Source: Polyangium mundeleinium
GTDB lineage: Bacteria; Myxococcota_A; Polyangia; Polyangiales; Polyangiaceae
Length of the DNA stretch: 64,000 bases
Reading direction: 5' to 3'
Assembly: GCF_028369105.1 (NCBI RefSeq)
Contig: NZ_JAQNDO010000001.1
Span: forward strand, 7,038,501-7,102,500
The position numbers were made by a program, and so were the translations under genes. Under the pieces are notes generated by a model. That model saw nothing but the letters and a program-made list of their open reading frames with translations, was not told the DNA's origin and ran no database searches. Below, in pieces: positions 44,801 to 52,773 of this stretch; positions within the stretch are counted from its first letter, which is position 1; each line of letters starts with the position of its first letter.

Positions 44801-46078
44801 GAGGCAGAGGAAGCCGCTGTTGTACATGCCGTTCAGCGCGTAGTTCGCGAACCGCTCGGAGAGCGCGATCCCGACGTGCGGGCCGTCGAGCCCCGCGGGC
44901 CAGTTCGAGACCGTGTTGCCGACGAGCTCGTCCGGGACCGGGATGCCCGTGGGCAGATCCATCTGCGAGAACTTCACGCACTGCGAGATGGGCGTGGGCT
45001 CCGCGCCGCCGTACATGCCGAGCGTCGCGCCGCCGGCGACGGGGTCGAGATCCCCCCACGCGTAGCCGCTGTTGTCCGTCCGCTTGCCGGCGCCGCCGAC
45101 CGCGAAGAGGATGTCGAGGCCGCCCTTCGTGCCCGGCGAGATGCTGGCGAGGGCTTGGCCGAGGTTCACGTTGCCGTCGGTGCCAAGGATGATCGAGGCG
45201 CACTCGTCGCCTTCGGCCGTTCCATAACGACAAACGCCGCCCACATCGTTCGTGCCGAGCGGGCAGGGGGGATTGAGCTCCGGGTTCGCCTGCTGGCAGA
45301 GCGCCGAATCCACCTGGTCGGTGAGCGTCCCGAGGAGCTGGTCGTAGAGCAGATCGATGACCAGGCCCTTCATCGCGTTGAGCACGGTGTTCGAGAACCC
45401 GCCGCCGCAGAATTCGATCGAGTCCTCGAGCTGGCCCTTGTTGACCTCGAGCGCGTTGACCTTGACGCGCGAGTAGCCGTACCGCGAGTGCGCCTGGTTC
45501 GTGTCGACCTCGATCGAGATGTCGACGTTCAGATCGATGTTCGCGAACGCGCTCGGCGTGGAGCAGCCGTTGCCCGTCAGGCGCACGTTCGCGCTATCCG
45601 GGATGAAGAAGTAGACGATGTCGAGGGGCAGGTTCTGCAGCCGAATCGGCAAGGGCCCCGTGATCTTGATGTTGTGCGGGTTCGACGAGTCGATGTTGAG
45701 CTTCGCGTTGCCGACGTCGATCTCCGCGACGCACTTCGGCGGGTTCGCGTTCTCGTTGGGTCCACCCGGACAAACGTCGTACTGGATGCCCGCGGTGGAG
45801 CCGCTCGTCGAGGGCACGGGGAACGTGACGATGCCGCCGTTGCCGCTGCCGCCGAGCAGGGTCTGAGCCAGCGGCCCGAGGTTCTGCTCGAGGAACGTGA
45901 GCCCGGATTGCGTGAGGCGCACCGAGCCGGCGTTTTCGATCCGCGCAGCGGGATCGAAGCCGCCGGGCAGGGGCGTCATGCCGCAGCCCGAGCATCCGCT
46001 CGAACAACCACCGCCGGCACAGCCGGCGATGAGGATCACGACCATGATCCCGATGAGATGTCTTAAAAAGCGAGGCAT
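41900..46078 (-). CDS. Two-module surface lipoprotein with internal MYXO-CTERM-like tag
   Basis: 1392 residues in one unbroken frame. The start at 46078 gives a lipoprotein signal (IGIMVVILIAGCAGGGCSSG). Module 1 (~20-830) is beta-rich and ends in Ig-like repeats (IEVVIDAEPPVIAVGEV; VRYRLDGGAWSPWKP). It finishes with GEGCGCAVVGDD, a hydrophobic segment MWLVGLALLGAVIRF and RRRSP: the Cys motif, TM helix and Arg cluster of a MYXO-CTERM sorting tag, normally the very end of a protein. An Ala/Pro linker and a second signal-like helix ending SFAGCSCGGDD follow, then module 2 (~470 residues), which has propeller-like repeats (SIATGSDGSPAVAYYD, ISVALDPKGGLGVAFYD) and a Cys-rich insert. No start codon separates the modules. 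Function unknown; surface or secreted location inferred. Confidence 0.72.
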   Translation of the reverse strand: MPRFLRHLIGIMVVILIAGCAGGGCSSGCSGCGMTPLPGGFDPAARIENAGSVRLTQSGLTFLEQNLGPLAQTLLGGSGNGGIVTFPVPSTSGSTAGIQYDVCPGGPNENANPPKCVAEIDVGNAKLNIDSSNPHNIKITGPLPIRLQNLPLDIVYFFIPDSANVRLTGNGCSTPSAFANIDLNVDISIEVDTNQAHSRYGYSRVKVNALEVNKGQLEDSIEFCGGGFSNTVLNAMKGLVIDLLYDQLLGTLTDQVDSALCQQANPELNPPCPLGTNDVGGVCRYGTAEGDECASIILGTDGNVNLGQALASISPGTKGGLDILFAVGGAGKRTDNSGYAWGDLDPVAGGATLGMYGGAEPTPISQCVKFSQMDLPTGIPVPDELVGNTVSNWPAGLDGPHVGIALSERFANYALNGMYNSGFLCLGISTETVPQLASGTLALLASSLRDLGLQREPQQVALVIRPGRPPTATFGNGTDINTDPLIRVRLEQASFDFYIWSTDRFIRFMTATFDLDVPVNLTVTPDGLLPVLEKIGVSNGVVTNSELLREDPTVIAGALQGLIGSLGSQFLGGINPIDIAGALDSVGLTLTIPETVEGQGSAGLRKLAKGSDNYLGIFATLGIGQAMPLAPNPGSGAKADPIETTARVIEKKLDRTGFRLGTVDEENTPVVALQMSSPSDTGVVPVEYSYRVDNGMWKPFTRERNIDVRDEWLRLQGKHTVSVRSRVVGKPETLDETPAEIEVVIDAEPPVIAVGEVQEGNRVSVNVRDLVGGGGESRVRYRLDGGAWSPWKPATELGTIDVGEAAEIDVEAEDAEGNVAEASQALIRGRALITGEGCGCAVVGDDRTQGKPMWLVGLALLGAVIRFGRRRSPKAAAAKPAPAPAPARRLSARRTIRALSGLAIIGTAGSFAGCSCGGDDSAIGQSGYTCVAPTCTTLDPGLIGAYTSVAVSGKTIWVAGYVEADWANENSWGDLVVGTWNGENIGWAAIDGVPAEPVVDPAKFNKNGFRGGQIESGDDVGTWTSIATGSDGSPAVAYYDRTNKALKFAQRVGGAWNVVTVEQKGQADIGRYAKLIMAGDKPTIAYLSIEPGKDGAISSKVRLATATSATPTGADWTFEDVAIDAATPCRAYNCALGDVCVLETGRCQEKLTACEPKCGSGSACVDIGGATQCADTIDAAKIDTYPEAAGDYISVALDPKGGLGVAFYDRIRGNLVIASKNAGMWQTTIIDGQAADGTDTGDMGIGASLFIDEKGDWHLSYVDGLSEGLRYAQVTKGTTVKLTGIVDDGLTIDGTQKFDDGQHLVGDDSSIYVGASGEIHITYQDATAGQLRYAVGTPTGDQITWKVRAIEQEGFAGAFSRPIEVDGKLMLVNWWRRLDEAGPRGDVAIVSP

Positions 46079-46209
46079 GGCGAAGACCTCCGAAGGCGCC
46101 ACCGATGGCGGCCTCTCGCACACGCCAGAGGCCGCTTTTCACCGGATTTGCGCGATCGTACGCGTCCTACGGCGCACGCCGCAAGCGTGACGGACGGGAC
46201 GTTCCCGCG

Positions 46210-47184
46210 TCAGAGCGGACAGCCGCCGTTGATCTTCACCGCGCTCGCCGCGAACTCCGCGCCTAGCTGCACTGCGTCGGCGCACATCGCGTCCGCAGCC
46301 GCATTCGTGGCGTCACACCAGTCGCCCTTGTAATCGATTTTTCCGTTCGCATCGCGCAGGCACTTCGCGATCGGCATCGCGCCGTCGTCCTTGCCCGTGA
46401 GGAGCGCGCAGAGCGACTTCTTCGCGAGATCGACCTCGACGGCGTCCGCGTCCTCGAGCGTGATGTACCCCTCGATCTTGCCCGCGTTGAGGAACGTGAA
46501 CTGGTTCTCCTCGGGGTACGGACGGCAGAGGTTCAACGGATCGAGGCCCTCGGCGTTGTAGGTGCCCACGCAGTTGTTGTTGGACGAGAGCTTTCCGCCC
46601 AGGATCCGCGCCTTCTTGAGCGGCAAGAGGATGGGGGCGCCGCCCTCGGCCGTGTACACGGGGACGATGATGTCCTGTCCCTCCGTCACCTCGAACGTGC
46701 CCTGGGACAGATCACTCGAGAACTTGATCGGCGTGATGTTGAAGCCGCTGATCATTTCGTTCACGAACGAAAAGCCGTCCGCAGGGTTCGCGACGGGCTT
46801 CGCGCCGCCCGTGCAGACGGTGTTCGTCATCGTGTCGAAGTGAAGCAACCACGAGAACGTGCCCTGGCCCGACAGGTTGCACTTCGTGTCGTCCAGCGCG
46901 ACGCCGCCCGCGACGGTCTTGCCGATGAAGCTCGCGGCCGCGAGCGTCGCGGGTTTGCTGATGATGATCTGCGACATGCGCAGGCCGAACTCCGTCTGGC
47001 CCGCGTTGTCCACGAGCGCGATACACGTGGGATCGACCGTGACGCACGACGCCGTGAGCCCACAGTTCGCCCCCGAGGGAGGCGGCTGGGACGCCGGCGG
47101 ATCATCCCCGCAGCCGCTGCCGAGGATCCCGAGAGACAAAAGCCCGAAGGCCGCGAGCGACGCGGCCACGTTGGAAAAGCGCAT
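46210..47184 (-). CDS. Lipoprotein of unknown function
   Basis: 324 residues from the ATG at 47184, preceded by GGAGGAAAC at good distance; a GTG 15 bp upstream is less likely. The lipobox is LSLGILGSGCGDD. The mature part has about nine Cys, probably disulfide-bonded outside the cytoplasm, and is beta-rich (GTFSWLLHFDTMTNTVCTGG, GTFEVTEGQDIIVPVYT). No domain recognised. Its stop lies 131 bp upstream of the 1392-residue lipoprotein start on the same strand, and both may be expressed together. In general style it resembles the lipoprotein at 57607. Confidence 0.65.
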   Translation of the reverse strand: MRFSNVAASLAAFGLLSLGILGSGCGDDPPASQPPPSGANCGLTASCVTVDPTCIALVDNAGQTEFGLRMSQIIISKPATLAAASFIGKTVAGGVALDDTKCNLSGQGTFSWLLHFDTMTNTVCTGGAKPVANPADGFSFVNEMISGFNITPIKFSSDLSQGTFEVTEGQDIIVPVYTAEGGAPILLPLKKARILGGKLSSNNNCVGTYNAEGLDPLNLCRPYPEENQFTFLNAGKIEGYITLEDADAVEVDLAKKSLCALLTGKDDGAMPIAKCLRDANGKIDYKGDWCDATNAAADAMCADAVQLGAEFAASAVKINGGCPL

Positions 47185-47262
47185 CCGTGTTTCCTCCACG
47201 CAAAAAGGAGCGCGGAGACTATCACGGACGGCGCCCGCTCCGCGCGGGGCGCGAAGCGCGGA

Positions 47263-48189
47263 TCACATCGTGCTGGCGCCGAACTCGTAGAGCTTCTGGA
47301 TCTCGGTGACGCGCGCGGAGACCTCGTCGCGCACGAGCACGCCGACCTTCCCCGTGCCTACCGCCTCGACGCAAAACGACGCCGTCGCCGTCGCGTGCAC
47401 CATCGCGCGCCGGAGCGCGAGCGGCGTGACCTCGGATTGCGTCGCGAGGTAGCCGAGGAAGCCGCCCGCGAACGAGTCGCCCGCGCCCGTCGGATCCACC
47501 TCGTCTTCGAGCGGGAAGCCGTGGGCCGCGAACACGCCCTCCTCGTCGAAGAGGAGCGCGCCGTGCTCGCCGCGCTTGATGACGAGGCGCTTCGGGCCAC
47601 GCGCGAGGATGTCGCGGGCCGCGCGCCGGATGTTGTGGATGCCCGAGAGCTGCCGCGCCTCCTCGTCGTTCACGATGAGCACGTCGATGCGCTTGAGCAT
47701 CGACGCGAGCAGCGTGGGCTCGCCCGTGATCCAGAAGTTCATCGTGTCGGCCACGACGAGGCGCGGCGAGCGCACCTGCTCCAGCACGTCGAGCTGGAGC
47801 CCCGGATGGATGTTGCCGAGCAGGAGGAACGGCGTGTCACGGAACGCCTCGGGCAGGCGCGGGCGGAAGTCGGCGAAGACGTTGAGCTGCGTGTCGAGCG
47901 TGGTGCGGTGGACGAGATCCTGATCGTACCGGCCCGCCCAGCGGAACGTCTTTCCGGTCGCGCGCTCGATGCCACGCGTGTCGATCCCGCGGGCCTGCAT
48001 CGCGATGAGCACGTGCTCCGGGAAGTCGTCCCCGACGACGGCGACGACGCGCACCGGCGCGAAGACCGAAGCGGTCATGGCGGCGTACGTGGCCGAGCCG
48101 CCCACGACATCGCGCGCCTTGCCCGAGGGCAGGTCGAGATCGTCGAAGGCCATGGATCCAACGATGAGAATCGGCGAAGACGTGCTCAC
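47263..48189 (-). CDS. PfkB-family carbohydrate/nucleoside kinase
   Basis: 308 residues from a GTG at 48189 with AGAAGGGG 5 nt upstream; a longer start at 48228 would overlap the mtnP gene. PfkB signatures: VVGGSATYAAMTASVF near the N-terminus, VVAVVGDDFPEHVL, and the C-terminal active site DEVDPTGAGDSFAGGFLGYLA with the catalytic Asp in GAGD. Members phosphorylate sugars or nucleosides. It lies 11 bp after the MTA phosphorylase gene, so a role in salvage of the methylthioribose or nucleoside product is attractive but unproven. Confidence 0.88.
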   Translation of the reverse strand: MSTSSPILIVGSMAFDDLDLPSGKARDVVGGSATYAAMTASVFAPVRVVAVVGDDFPEHVLIAMQARGIDTRGIERATGKTFRWAGRYDQDLVHRTTLDTQLNVFADFRPRLPEAFRDTPFLLLGNIHPGLQLDVLEQVRSPRLVVADTMNFWITGEPTLLASMLKRIDVLIVNDEEARQLSGIHNIRRAARDILARGPKRLVIKRGEHGALLFDEEGVFAAHGFPLEDEVDPTGAGDSFAGGFLGYLATQSEVTPLALRRAMVHATATASFCVEAVGTGKVGVLVRDEVSARVTEIQKLYEFGASTM

Positions 48190-48200
48190 GGCGGCCCCTT

Positions 48201-49079
48201 CTAGCACGAGAGATCCGGCAAAAGCCACGACAGCCGCGCCCGCGTCTGCTCGGGTACGAGATCACGTCGGGTCATGACCGCGTTCGCGAGCGCGCCGTGC
48301 GCCGGGCTCGTCTTGGGATCGGGGAGCGTCGACGAGAGCCCTCGCAGCGCGCGTCGCGCATACGCCACGTTCTCCCGGAGCACCGCGATCACGGCCTCGA
48401 CCGTCACCGCCTCCTCGGTCGCGTGCCAGCAGTCGTAGTCGGTCGACATCGCGAGCAGCGCGTACGGCAGCTCTGCCTCGCGCGCGAGCTTGGCCTCGGG
48501 CATCGCCGTCATGCCGATCACGTGCACGCCCCAGCTCCGGTAGAGGAGGCTTTCCGCGCGGGTCGAGAACTGCGGGCCCTCCATGCAGACGTACGTGCCG
48601 CCGCGGTGGAGCTTCTTCTGCGTGCCTTGGATCGCCTGCGAAGCGGCGTCCGCGAGCGCAGCCGAGAGATGCGGGCAAACCGGATCCGCGAAGGCCACGT
48701 GCCCCACAACGCCGCCCTCGAAAAACGTGCTCGTGCGGTGCTTCGTGAGGTCGATGAACTGATCAACGACAACGAGATCTCCCGGCGGGATCTCCTCGCG
48801 CATCGATCCCACCGCGCTCACGCTGACGAGGTGCGTGGCCCCGAGCTTCTTCAGCGCGCACACGTTCGCGCGGTAGTTGATCTCCGTGGGCGAGAGCCGA
48901 TGGCCTCGGCCATGACGCGGCAAGAACAGCAGCGTTGTCCCGGAGTCGCGATCGCGGCCTCGAAACACGACGTCGCTCGGCGGCCCGTACGGCGTCTCGA
49001 CGTCGACCTCCTCGACGTCCTCGAGATCCTCGAGCGCATAGACACCGCTGCCGCCGATCACCCCGAGGACGTGGCTCAT
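48201..49079 (-). CDS. mtnP: S-methyl-5'-thioadenosine phosphorylase
   Basis: 292 residues. It splits methylthioadenosine with phosphate into adenine and 5-methylthioribose-1-phosphate (methionine salvage, cytoplasm). Motifs: GVIGGSGVY at the start, phosphate-binding LPRHGRGH, LVSVSAVGSM, YVCMEGPQFSTRAES, and the base-recognition STDYDCWH, where the Asp residues favour adenine-type substrates over guanosine/inosine. Its ATG overlaps the gmk stop (ATGA, 49076-49079), and the PfkB kinase gene follows after 11 bp, forming a small purine/methionine-salvage group. Confidence 0.92.
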   Translation of the reverse strand: MSHVLGVIGGSGVYALEDLEDVEEVDVETPYGPPSDVVFRGRDRDSGTTLLFLPRHGRGHRLSPTEINYRANVCALKKLGATHLVSVSAVGSMREEIPPGDLVVVDQFIDLTKHRTSTFFEGGVVGHVAFADPVCPHLSAALADAASQAIQGTQKKLHRGGTYVCMEGPQFSTRAESLLYRSWGVHVIGMTAMPEAKLAREAELPYALLAMSTDYDCWHATEEAVTVEAVIAVLRENVAYARRALRGLSSTLPDPKTSPAHGALANAVMTRRDLVPEQTRARLSWLLPDLSC

Positions 49080-49705
49080 GCGGAGGCCCCGACCTTCCCC
49101 TCGGCGAGCATCTGCTCGCAGAGCAGCGCGTGCCGGCCGCGACGGCAGCGCTCGGCGAACACCACCGCGCGGAGCTGATCGTACGCCCGCTCGAGGTCGT
49201 CGTTCACGATCACGTAGTCGAAGAATCCGTAATGCTCGATCTCGCCCTTCGCCGCACGGAGGCGCCGCAGCGTCGTCGGCTCGTCCTCGGTGCCGCGGCC
49301 GCGCAACCTGCGCTCGAGCTCGGTGAGCGAGGGCGGCAGGATGAACACGGAGGCGGCCTCGGGCATGCGCGCCTTGATCTGCCGCGCGCCCTGGTAGTCG
49401 ATGTCGAAGAGCACGCCGCGCGCCTCACGCTTGGCGATCTCGATCTCGGCGACGCTCGTGCCGTAGTAGTTGCCGTGCACCGGTGCCCACTCCGCGAAGG
49501 CGTGCTCGCCGATCATCCGATCGAACGCGTCCTTCTCGATGAAGTGGTACTCGCGCCCGTCCAGCTCGTTCGGGCGCGGCTTGCGCGTCGTGTGCGAGAC
49601 CGAGAAACGCAGGTCGGGAAACTCCGCGCGCAGCCGGTTGCAGAGCGTCGTCTTTCCCGCCCCGGAAGGGGAGGAGACGATGAGGAGGAGGAAGTCGCTC
49701 ACCAT
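49076..49705 (-). CDS. gmk: Guanylate kinase
   Basis: 209 residues, normal length. P-loop SSPSGAGKTTLCNRL, then GMP-binding SVSHTTRKPRPNELDGREYHFI, EWAPVHGNYYGTS, LFDIDYQGARQIK and the lid RLRGRGTEDE. It phosphorylates GMP to GDP in the cytoplasm. The yicC gene lies 48 bp upstream, the usual yicC-gmk neighbourhood in proteobacteria. The typical partner rpoZ is absent; mtnP follows in a 4-bp overlap instead. Confidence 0.95.
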   Translation of the reverse strand: MVSDFLLLIVSSPSGAGKTTLCNRLRAEFPDLRFSVSHTTRKPRPNELDGREYHFIEKDAFDRMIGEHAFAEWAPVHGNYYGTSVAEIEIAKREARGVLFDIDYQGARQIKARMPEAASVFILPPSLTELERRLRGRGTEDEPTTLRRLRAAKGEIEHYGFFDYVIVNDDLERAYDQLRAVVFAERCRRGRHALLCEQMLAEGKVGASA

Positions 49706-49753
49706 TCGTATCGGTCTCGTGCTGGGGTGTTGGGGCCTTGGCGCGTGTCCGCG

Positions 49754-50632
49754 TCACTCGACGTTCTGCACCTGCTCGCGGAGCCGCTCGAGCTCGACCT
49801 TGATGCCGACGACGATCTGGCTGACCGAGGCGTCCTGGGCCTTCGCGCCGAGCGTGTTGGCCTCGCGTACCATTTCCTGCAGAAGGAAGTCGAGCCGCCT
49901 CCCCACGGGCTCGCCTCCACTCGCAGCGAGCACGCCTTCGAGCTGATCGAGGTGGCTCCGCAACCGCGTGAGCTCCTCGGTGAAATCACTCTTGTCCACG
50001 AGGATCGCGAGCTCGAGCTCGAGCCTGCCCCGATCGACCGTGAGCTCCGCGCTGGCGAGCAGCCGCTCGAGCCGCTCGTGCAGCCGTCGCTGCGCCGCCT
50101 CGCGCAGACCGTCCGCCTGTGAAGCAATCGCCTCGATGAGGCGCCGGAGGGCCTGACATCGCCCCGAGAGATCCGCGAGCAGCGCCTCGCCCTCCGCCCG
50201 GCACATCGCGTCCATCGCCGAGATCGCAGCCTCGATCGCGCGCCGAACCGCGTCGCGCACCGCGGCGAGCTCCGGCCCCGCCGGCGGGATGAACAGATCC
50301 GGCACGGCCGAGAGCAGCGCGAGCGGAAGCTCCGCGCCCGGCGCGAGCTCGTCACGAAGCGCGAGGAGCTGGCGAAACGCCGCGCGAGCGCGCGCCACGT
50401 CGAGCGTCGCCGCCGTCAGCACCGGCCCCTCCGTGCGCACGACGAGCTCGACACGTCCACGACGCAGCCGCTCGCGCACCACTTGCTCGGCGAAGAGCGC
50501 GATCTCGGCGAGCTCCCGCGGCAGCCGCGTTCGAACGTCGAGGAAGCGCTGGTTGACGGAGCGGATCTCGGCGAGCACCCGGCCCTCCCCGAGGGTCACC
50601 TCGCCGATCCCGAACCCCGTCATGCTCCGCAT
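49754..50632 (-). CDS. YicC-family endoribonuclease
   Basis: 292 residues from the ATG at 50632, giving the family N-terminus MRSMTGFGIGEV; an ATG at 50656 would overlap the epimerase stop. Further family motifs: EIRSVNQRFLDVRTRLP, VRERLRRGRVEL, and the C-terminal LDFLLQEMVREANTLGAKAQDA, ending LREQVQNVE. YicC proteins are RNA endonucleases that influence small-RNA and mRNA turnover in Escherichia coli. Placed between the epimerase gene (20 bp) and gmk. Confidence 0.92.
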   Translation of the reverse strand: MRSMTGFGIGEVTLGEGRVLAEIRSVNQRFLDVRTRLPRELAEIALFAEQVVRERLRRGRVELVVRTEGPVLTAATLDVARARAAFRQLLALRDELAPGAELPLALLSAVPDLFIPPAGPELAAVRDAVRRAIEAAISAMDAMCRAEGEALLADLSGRCQALRRLIEAIASQADGLREAAQRRLHERLERLLASAELTVDRGRLELELAILVDKSDFTEELTRLRSHLDQLEGVLAASGGEPVGRRLDFLLQEMVREANTLGAKAQDASVSQIVVGIKVELERLREQVQNVE

Positions 50633-50652
50633 GGCTCTGCCGGATACGTCGC

Positions 50653-51714
50653 TCACCGAAAGAGTGCAACAACGTTGGTTGCCGCACCCGTGCTAACGCC
50701 GTTCTCCCGCGTACTTTGTGCACGCCGCTCAGCCGCCCGCCGGGCCGCCTCGGCCGGACCTGCGGCCCGGAGCGCCTCGAGGTAGGCGACCGTCGGCGCG
50801 ATGCCTTCCTCCCACCGCACGGAAGGCTCGTACCCGAGGATTTCCCGCGCGAGGCTCACGTCCGCGAGCGAATGCCGCACATCGCCCGGGCGGGCCGGGC
50901 CGTGCTCGACGTCGAGCGCTCTGCCGAGGACACGGCCGATCTCGACGCAAAGCGCGTTCAGCGACACACGCCGTCCGCCCGCGATGTTGACGACCTCGCC
51001 CGCGAGCTTCCGGGGCGACGCGGCGGCGAGCAGGTTCGCCCGCACGGCGTTGTCGACGAAGCAGAAGTCGCGCGTTTGCTCGCCGTCGCCGAAGATCTGG
51101 ATGGGCCGACCCGCGAGCGCAGCATCGACGAAGCGCGGGATCGCTGCGGCGTAGGGCCCCTCGGGCGTCTGGTGCGGGCCGAAGACGTTGAAGTACCGCA
51201 AGCACATCGTCTCCAGGCCGTAGATCGACGAGAAGACGCGGCAATAACTCTCGCACGCGAGCTTCGTCACGGCGTACGGCGAGAGCGGCATCGGCTGCAT
51301 GTCCTCGCGCTTCGGCAGGACGGGCGTCTCGCCGTAGGCCGAAGACGACGCGGCGAACACGACACGACGCACGCCGACGCGTCGCGACACGTCGAGCACG
51401 TTCACGGTGCCGCCGACGTTGACGGCGTCGCTCGTGACTGGGTCCTCGACGCTGCGCGGCACCGACCCGAGCGCCGCCTCGTGGAAGACGACCTCGACGC
51501 CCGCGGCGGCCTTGGCGACGGCCTCGGGATCACGGATGTCGCCCTCGATGCGCTCGACCGCGGCGGAAGGGGAGATCCCGTCGAGGTTCTCCCACATCCC
51601 CGTGGCGAGGTTGTCGAGCACGCGGACGCGCTCGCCCGCAGCGACGAGCGCCGCGACGATGTTGGTGCCGATGAAGCCGGCGCCGCCGGTGACCAGGTAA
51701 CGAGGCGTGGACAT
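50653..51714 (-). CDS. NAD-dependent sugar epimerase (UDP-hexose 4-epimerase type SDR)
   Basis: 353 residues. It belongs to the extended SDR family: Rossmann motif TGGAGFIGTNIV near the N-terminus, the catalytic Ser-Tyr-Lys set in FAASSSAYGE and SPYAVTKLACE, and substrate-site segments CLRYFNVFGPHQ, GDGEQTRDFCFVDNAV and GPARPGDVRHSLADV. The pattern is closest to WbpP/TviC-like UDP-N-acetylglucosamine 4-epimerases and related nucleotide-sugar enzymes of O-antigen or capsule synthesis. The exact substrate is not decided by sequence. The C-terminal ~35 residues are an Ala/Arg-rich extension. Confidence 0.85.
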   Translation of the reverse strand: MSTPRYLVTGGAGFIGTNIVAALVAAGERVRVLDNLATGMWENLDGISPSAAVERIEGDIRDPEAVAKAAAGVEVVFHEAALGSVPRSVEDPVTSDAVNVGGTVNVLDVSRRVGVRRVVFAASSSAYGETPVLPKREDMQPMPLSPYAVTKLACESYCRVFSSIYGLETMCLRYFNVFGPHQTPEGPYAAAIPRFVDAALAGRPIQIFGDGEQTRDFCFVDNAVRANLLAAASPRKLAGEVVNIAGGRRVSLNALCVEIGRVLGRALDVEHGPARPGDVRHSLADVSLAREILGYEPSVRWEEGIAPTVAYLEALRAAGPAEAARRAAERRAQSTRENGVSTGAATNVVALFR

Positions 51715-51751
51715 GCCCGATTCGATGCTCGAAGGCGCAGGCGCTCGCGGC

Positions 51752-52069
51752 CTACTTCTTCTTGAACAGATCGTCGAGGCGGGCCTTCGACTTGGCGATC
51801 TGTGCGGACGTATCTTCCGGGACGCCGTTCTTGAACGTGAAGAACGTGCAGAAGTTCGCCTTCTCCCGGTCAGGGATGTACTCGGCGATCCGCTCCTTGC
51901 ACTGGTTGTGCGCGGACGGATCCCAGTACTCGCAGTTCTTGCAGCAGTGCATGTCGACGCCGCAGTGAGGGCACGTGTCGGCGCGCTGGAGCTTCACCTC
52001 GAAGACGAGCTCGTTCTTGCACTTGTGGCAGAAGTGGCGCTTCTGCTCGACCTTCGGAATCCAGCCCAT
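51752..52069 (-). CDS. Small zinc-ribbon protein
   Basis: 105 residues with two metal-binding pairs in the first half, CHKCKNELVF and CPHCGVDMHC, then CKNCEYWDPSAHNQC and a further Cys in NFCTFF, enough for two zinc sites. The C-terminal third is Lys-rich and helical (KSKARLDDLFKKK). No signal peptide, so cytoplasmic; it probably binds RNA or a protein. It lies 17 bp downstream of the DUF507 gene and 37 bp upstream of the epimerase gene. Similar short proteins are conserved in myxobacteria as far as I recall; function unknown. Confidence 0.78.
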   Translation of the reverse strand: MGWIPKVEQKRHFCHKCKNELVFEVKLQRADTCPHCGVDMHCCKNCEYWDPSAHNQCKERIAEYIPDREKANFCTFFTFKNGVPEDTSAQIAKSKARLDDLFKKK

Positions 52070-52086
52070 CGGTCTCTACTCTCCCC

Positions 52087-52599
52087 TCAAACGAGACCTT
52101 TGCGGCGCTGGATCTCGTTCTTGATCTTCTGGTACTCGACCTCCCAGGTCCGAGTCCCTTCCTGCAGGTTCTTCATCTTGTTCCGGACCTCGGCGTCGAG
52201 CTCGTCGTCGGCCGCGAGGTACTTCTTCAGCACCGGCCGCATGCGACGCCTGAGGTCGTGATCCTGGCCGTAGACCTCGTCGACGTTGCCCGAGTGCATG
52301 AGCATCTCGATGCACTGGTCTAGCAAGTAGTCGAGGATGTCTTCGCCGATCTTGATGCCTTTTTGCTCGGCGATGATCTTCCGGATCCGCCCGAGCTCCG
52401 AGGGCGGCAGGCCACGCGACTCGAGCGTGGCCTTCGACTTGTCCATCACTTCCTTTTCGGTCGCGAGGTACTGAGAAAAGACGGACTCCAGATCGCGGAC
52501 CACCTCTTTTCGGTCCTCACACTCGATCTCCCCGTTGTCCGCCAGGGTTTTGACGATTTCTTCGCTGAGAGGGGCAATTTTACCGCTAAAGAGGCGCAT
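52087..52599 (-). CDS. DUF507 family protein
   Basis: 170 residues from the ATG at 52599 (MRLFSGKIAPLSEEIVKTL). The family signature is the N-terminal SGKIAPLSEEIVKTL, IKIGEDILDYLLDQCIEMLMHSGNVDEVYG and DHDLRRRMRPVLKKYL. The protein is almost wholly helical with strong charge alternation. DUF507 has no established function. First gene of the minus-strand unit that continues through the zinc-ribbon, epimerase, yicC, gmk, mtnP and PfkB genes. Divergent from the Crp/Fnr gene across a 174-bp gap rich in hairpins. Confidence 0.85.
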   Translation of the reverse strand: MRLFSGKIAPLSEEIVKTLADNGEIECEDRKEVVRDLESVFSQYLATEKEVMDKSKATLESRGLPPSELGRIRKIIAEQKGIKIGEDILDYLLDQCIEMLMHSGNVDEVYGQDHDLRRRMRPVLKKYLAADDELDAEVRNKMKNLQEGTRTWEVEYQKIKNEIQRRKGLV

Positions 52600-52655
52600 C
52601 CAACGATCCGTAGCTTCAGGGGAGCGGGGCACCGGATCCCCGCCGACTTGGGTTC

Positions 52656-52695
52656 TTCGGCTGGGGCTTCGGCCCCCGAAAGGTACGGGCCGTAC
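52656..52695. promoter_or_regulatory. Hairpin with TTCG loop and adjacent palindrome between DUF507 and Crp/Fnr genes
   Basis: The first structure (52656-52680) pairs TTCG with CGAA outside and GGGGC with GCCCC inside around a TTCG tetraloop. The second (52683-52695) is the palindrome GTACGG-G-CCGTAC. Both lie in the divergent intergenic region, about 80-120 bp upstream of the Crp/Fnr start. The palindrome could be an operator, and the tetraloop hairpin could form in a leader transcript. Confidence 0.35.
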
Positions 52696-52773
52696 TTCGG
52701 AGATGTCAACGCAAGCCGCGTTCTTTTTCAGGGCCCGCACGGCGAAAAACGCACCTAGAGGAGCAGTCTCGAT

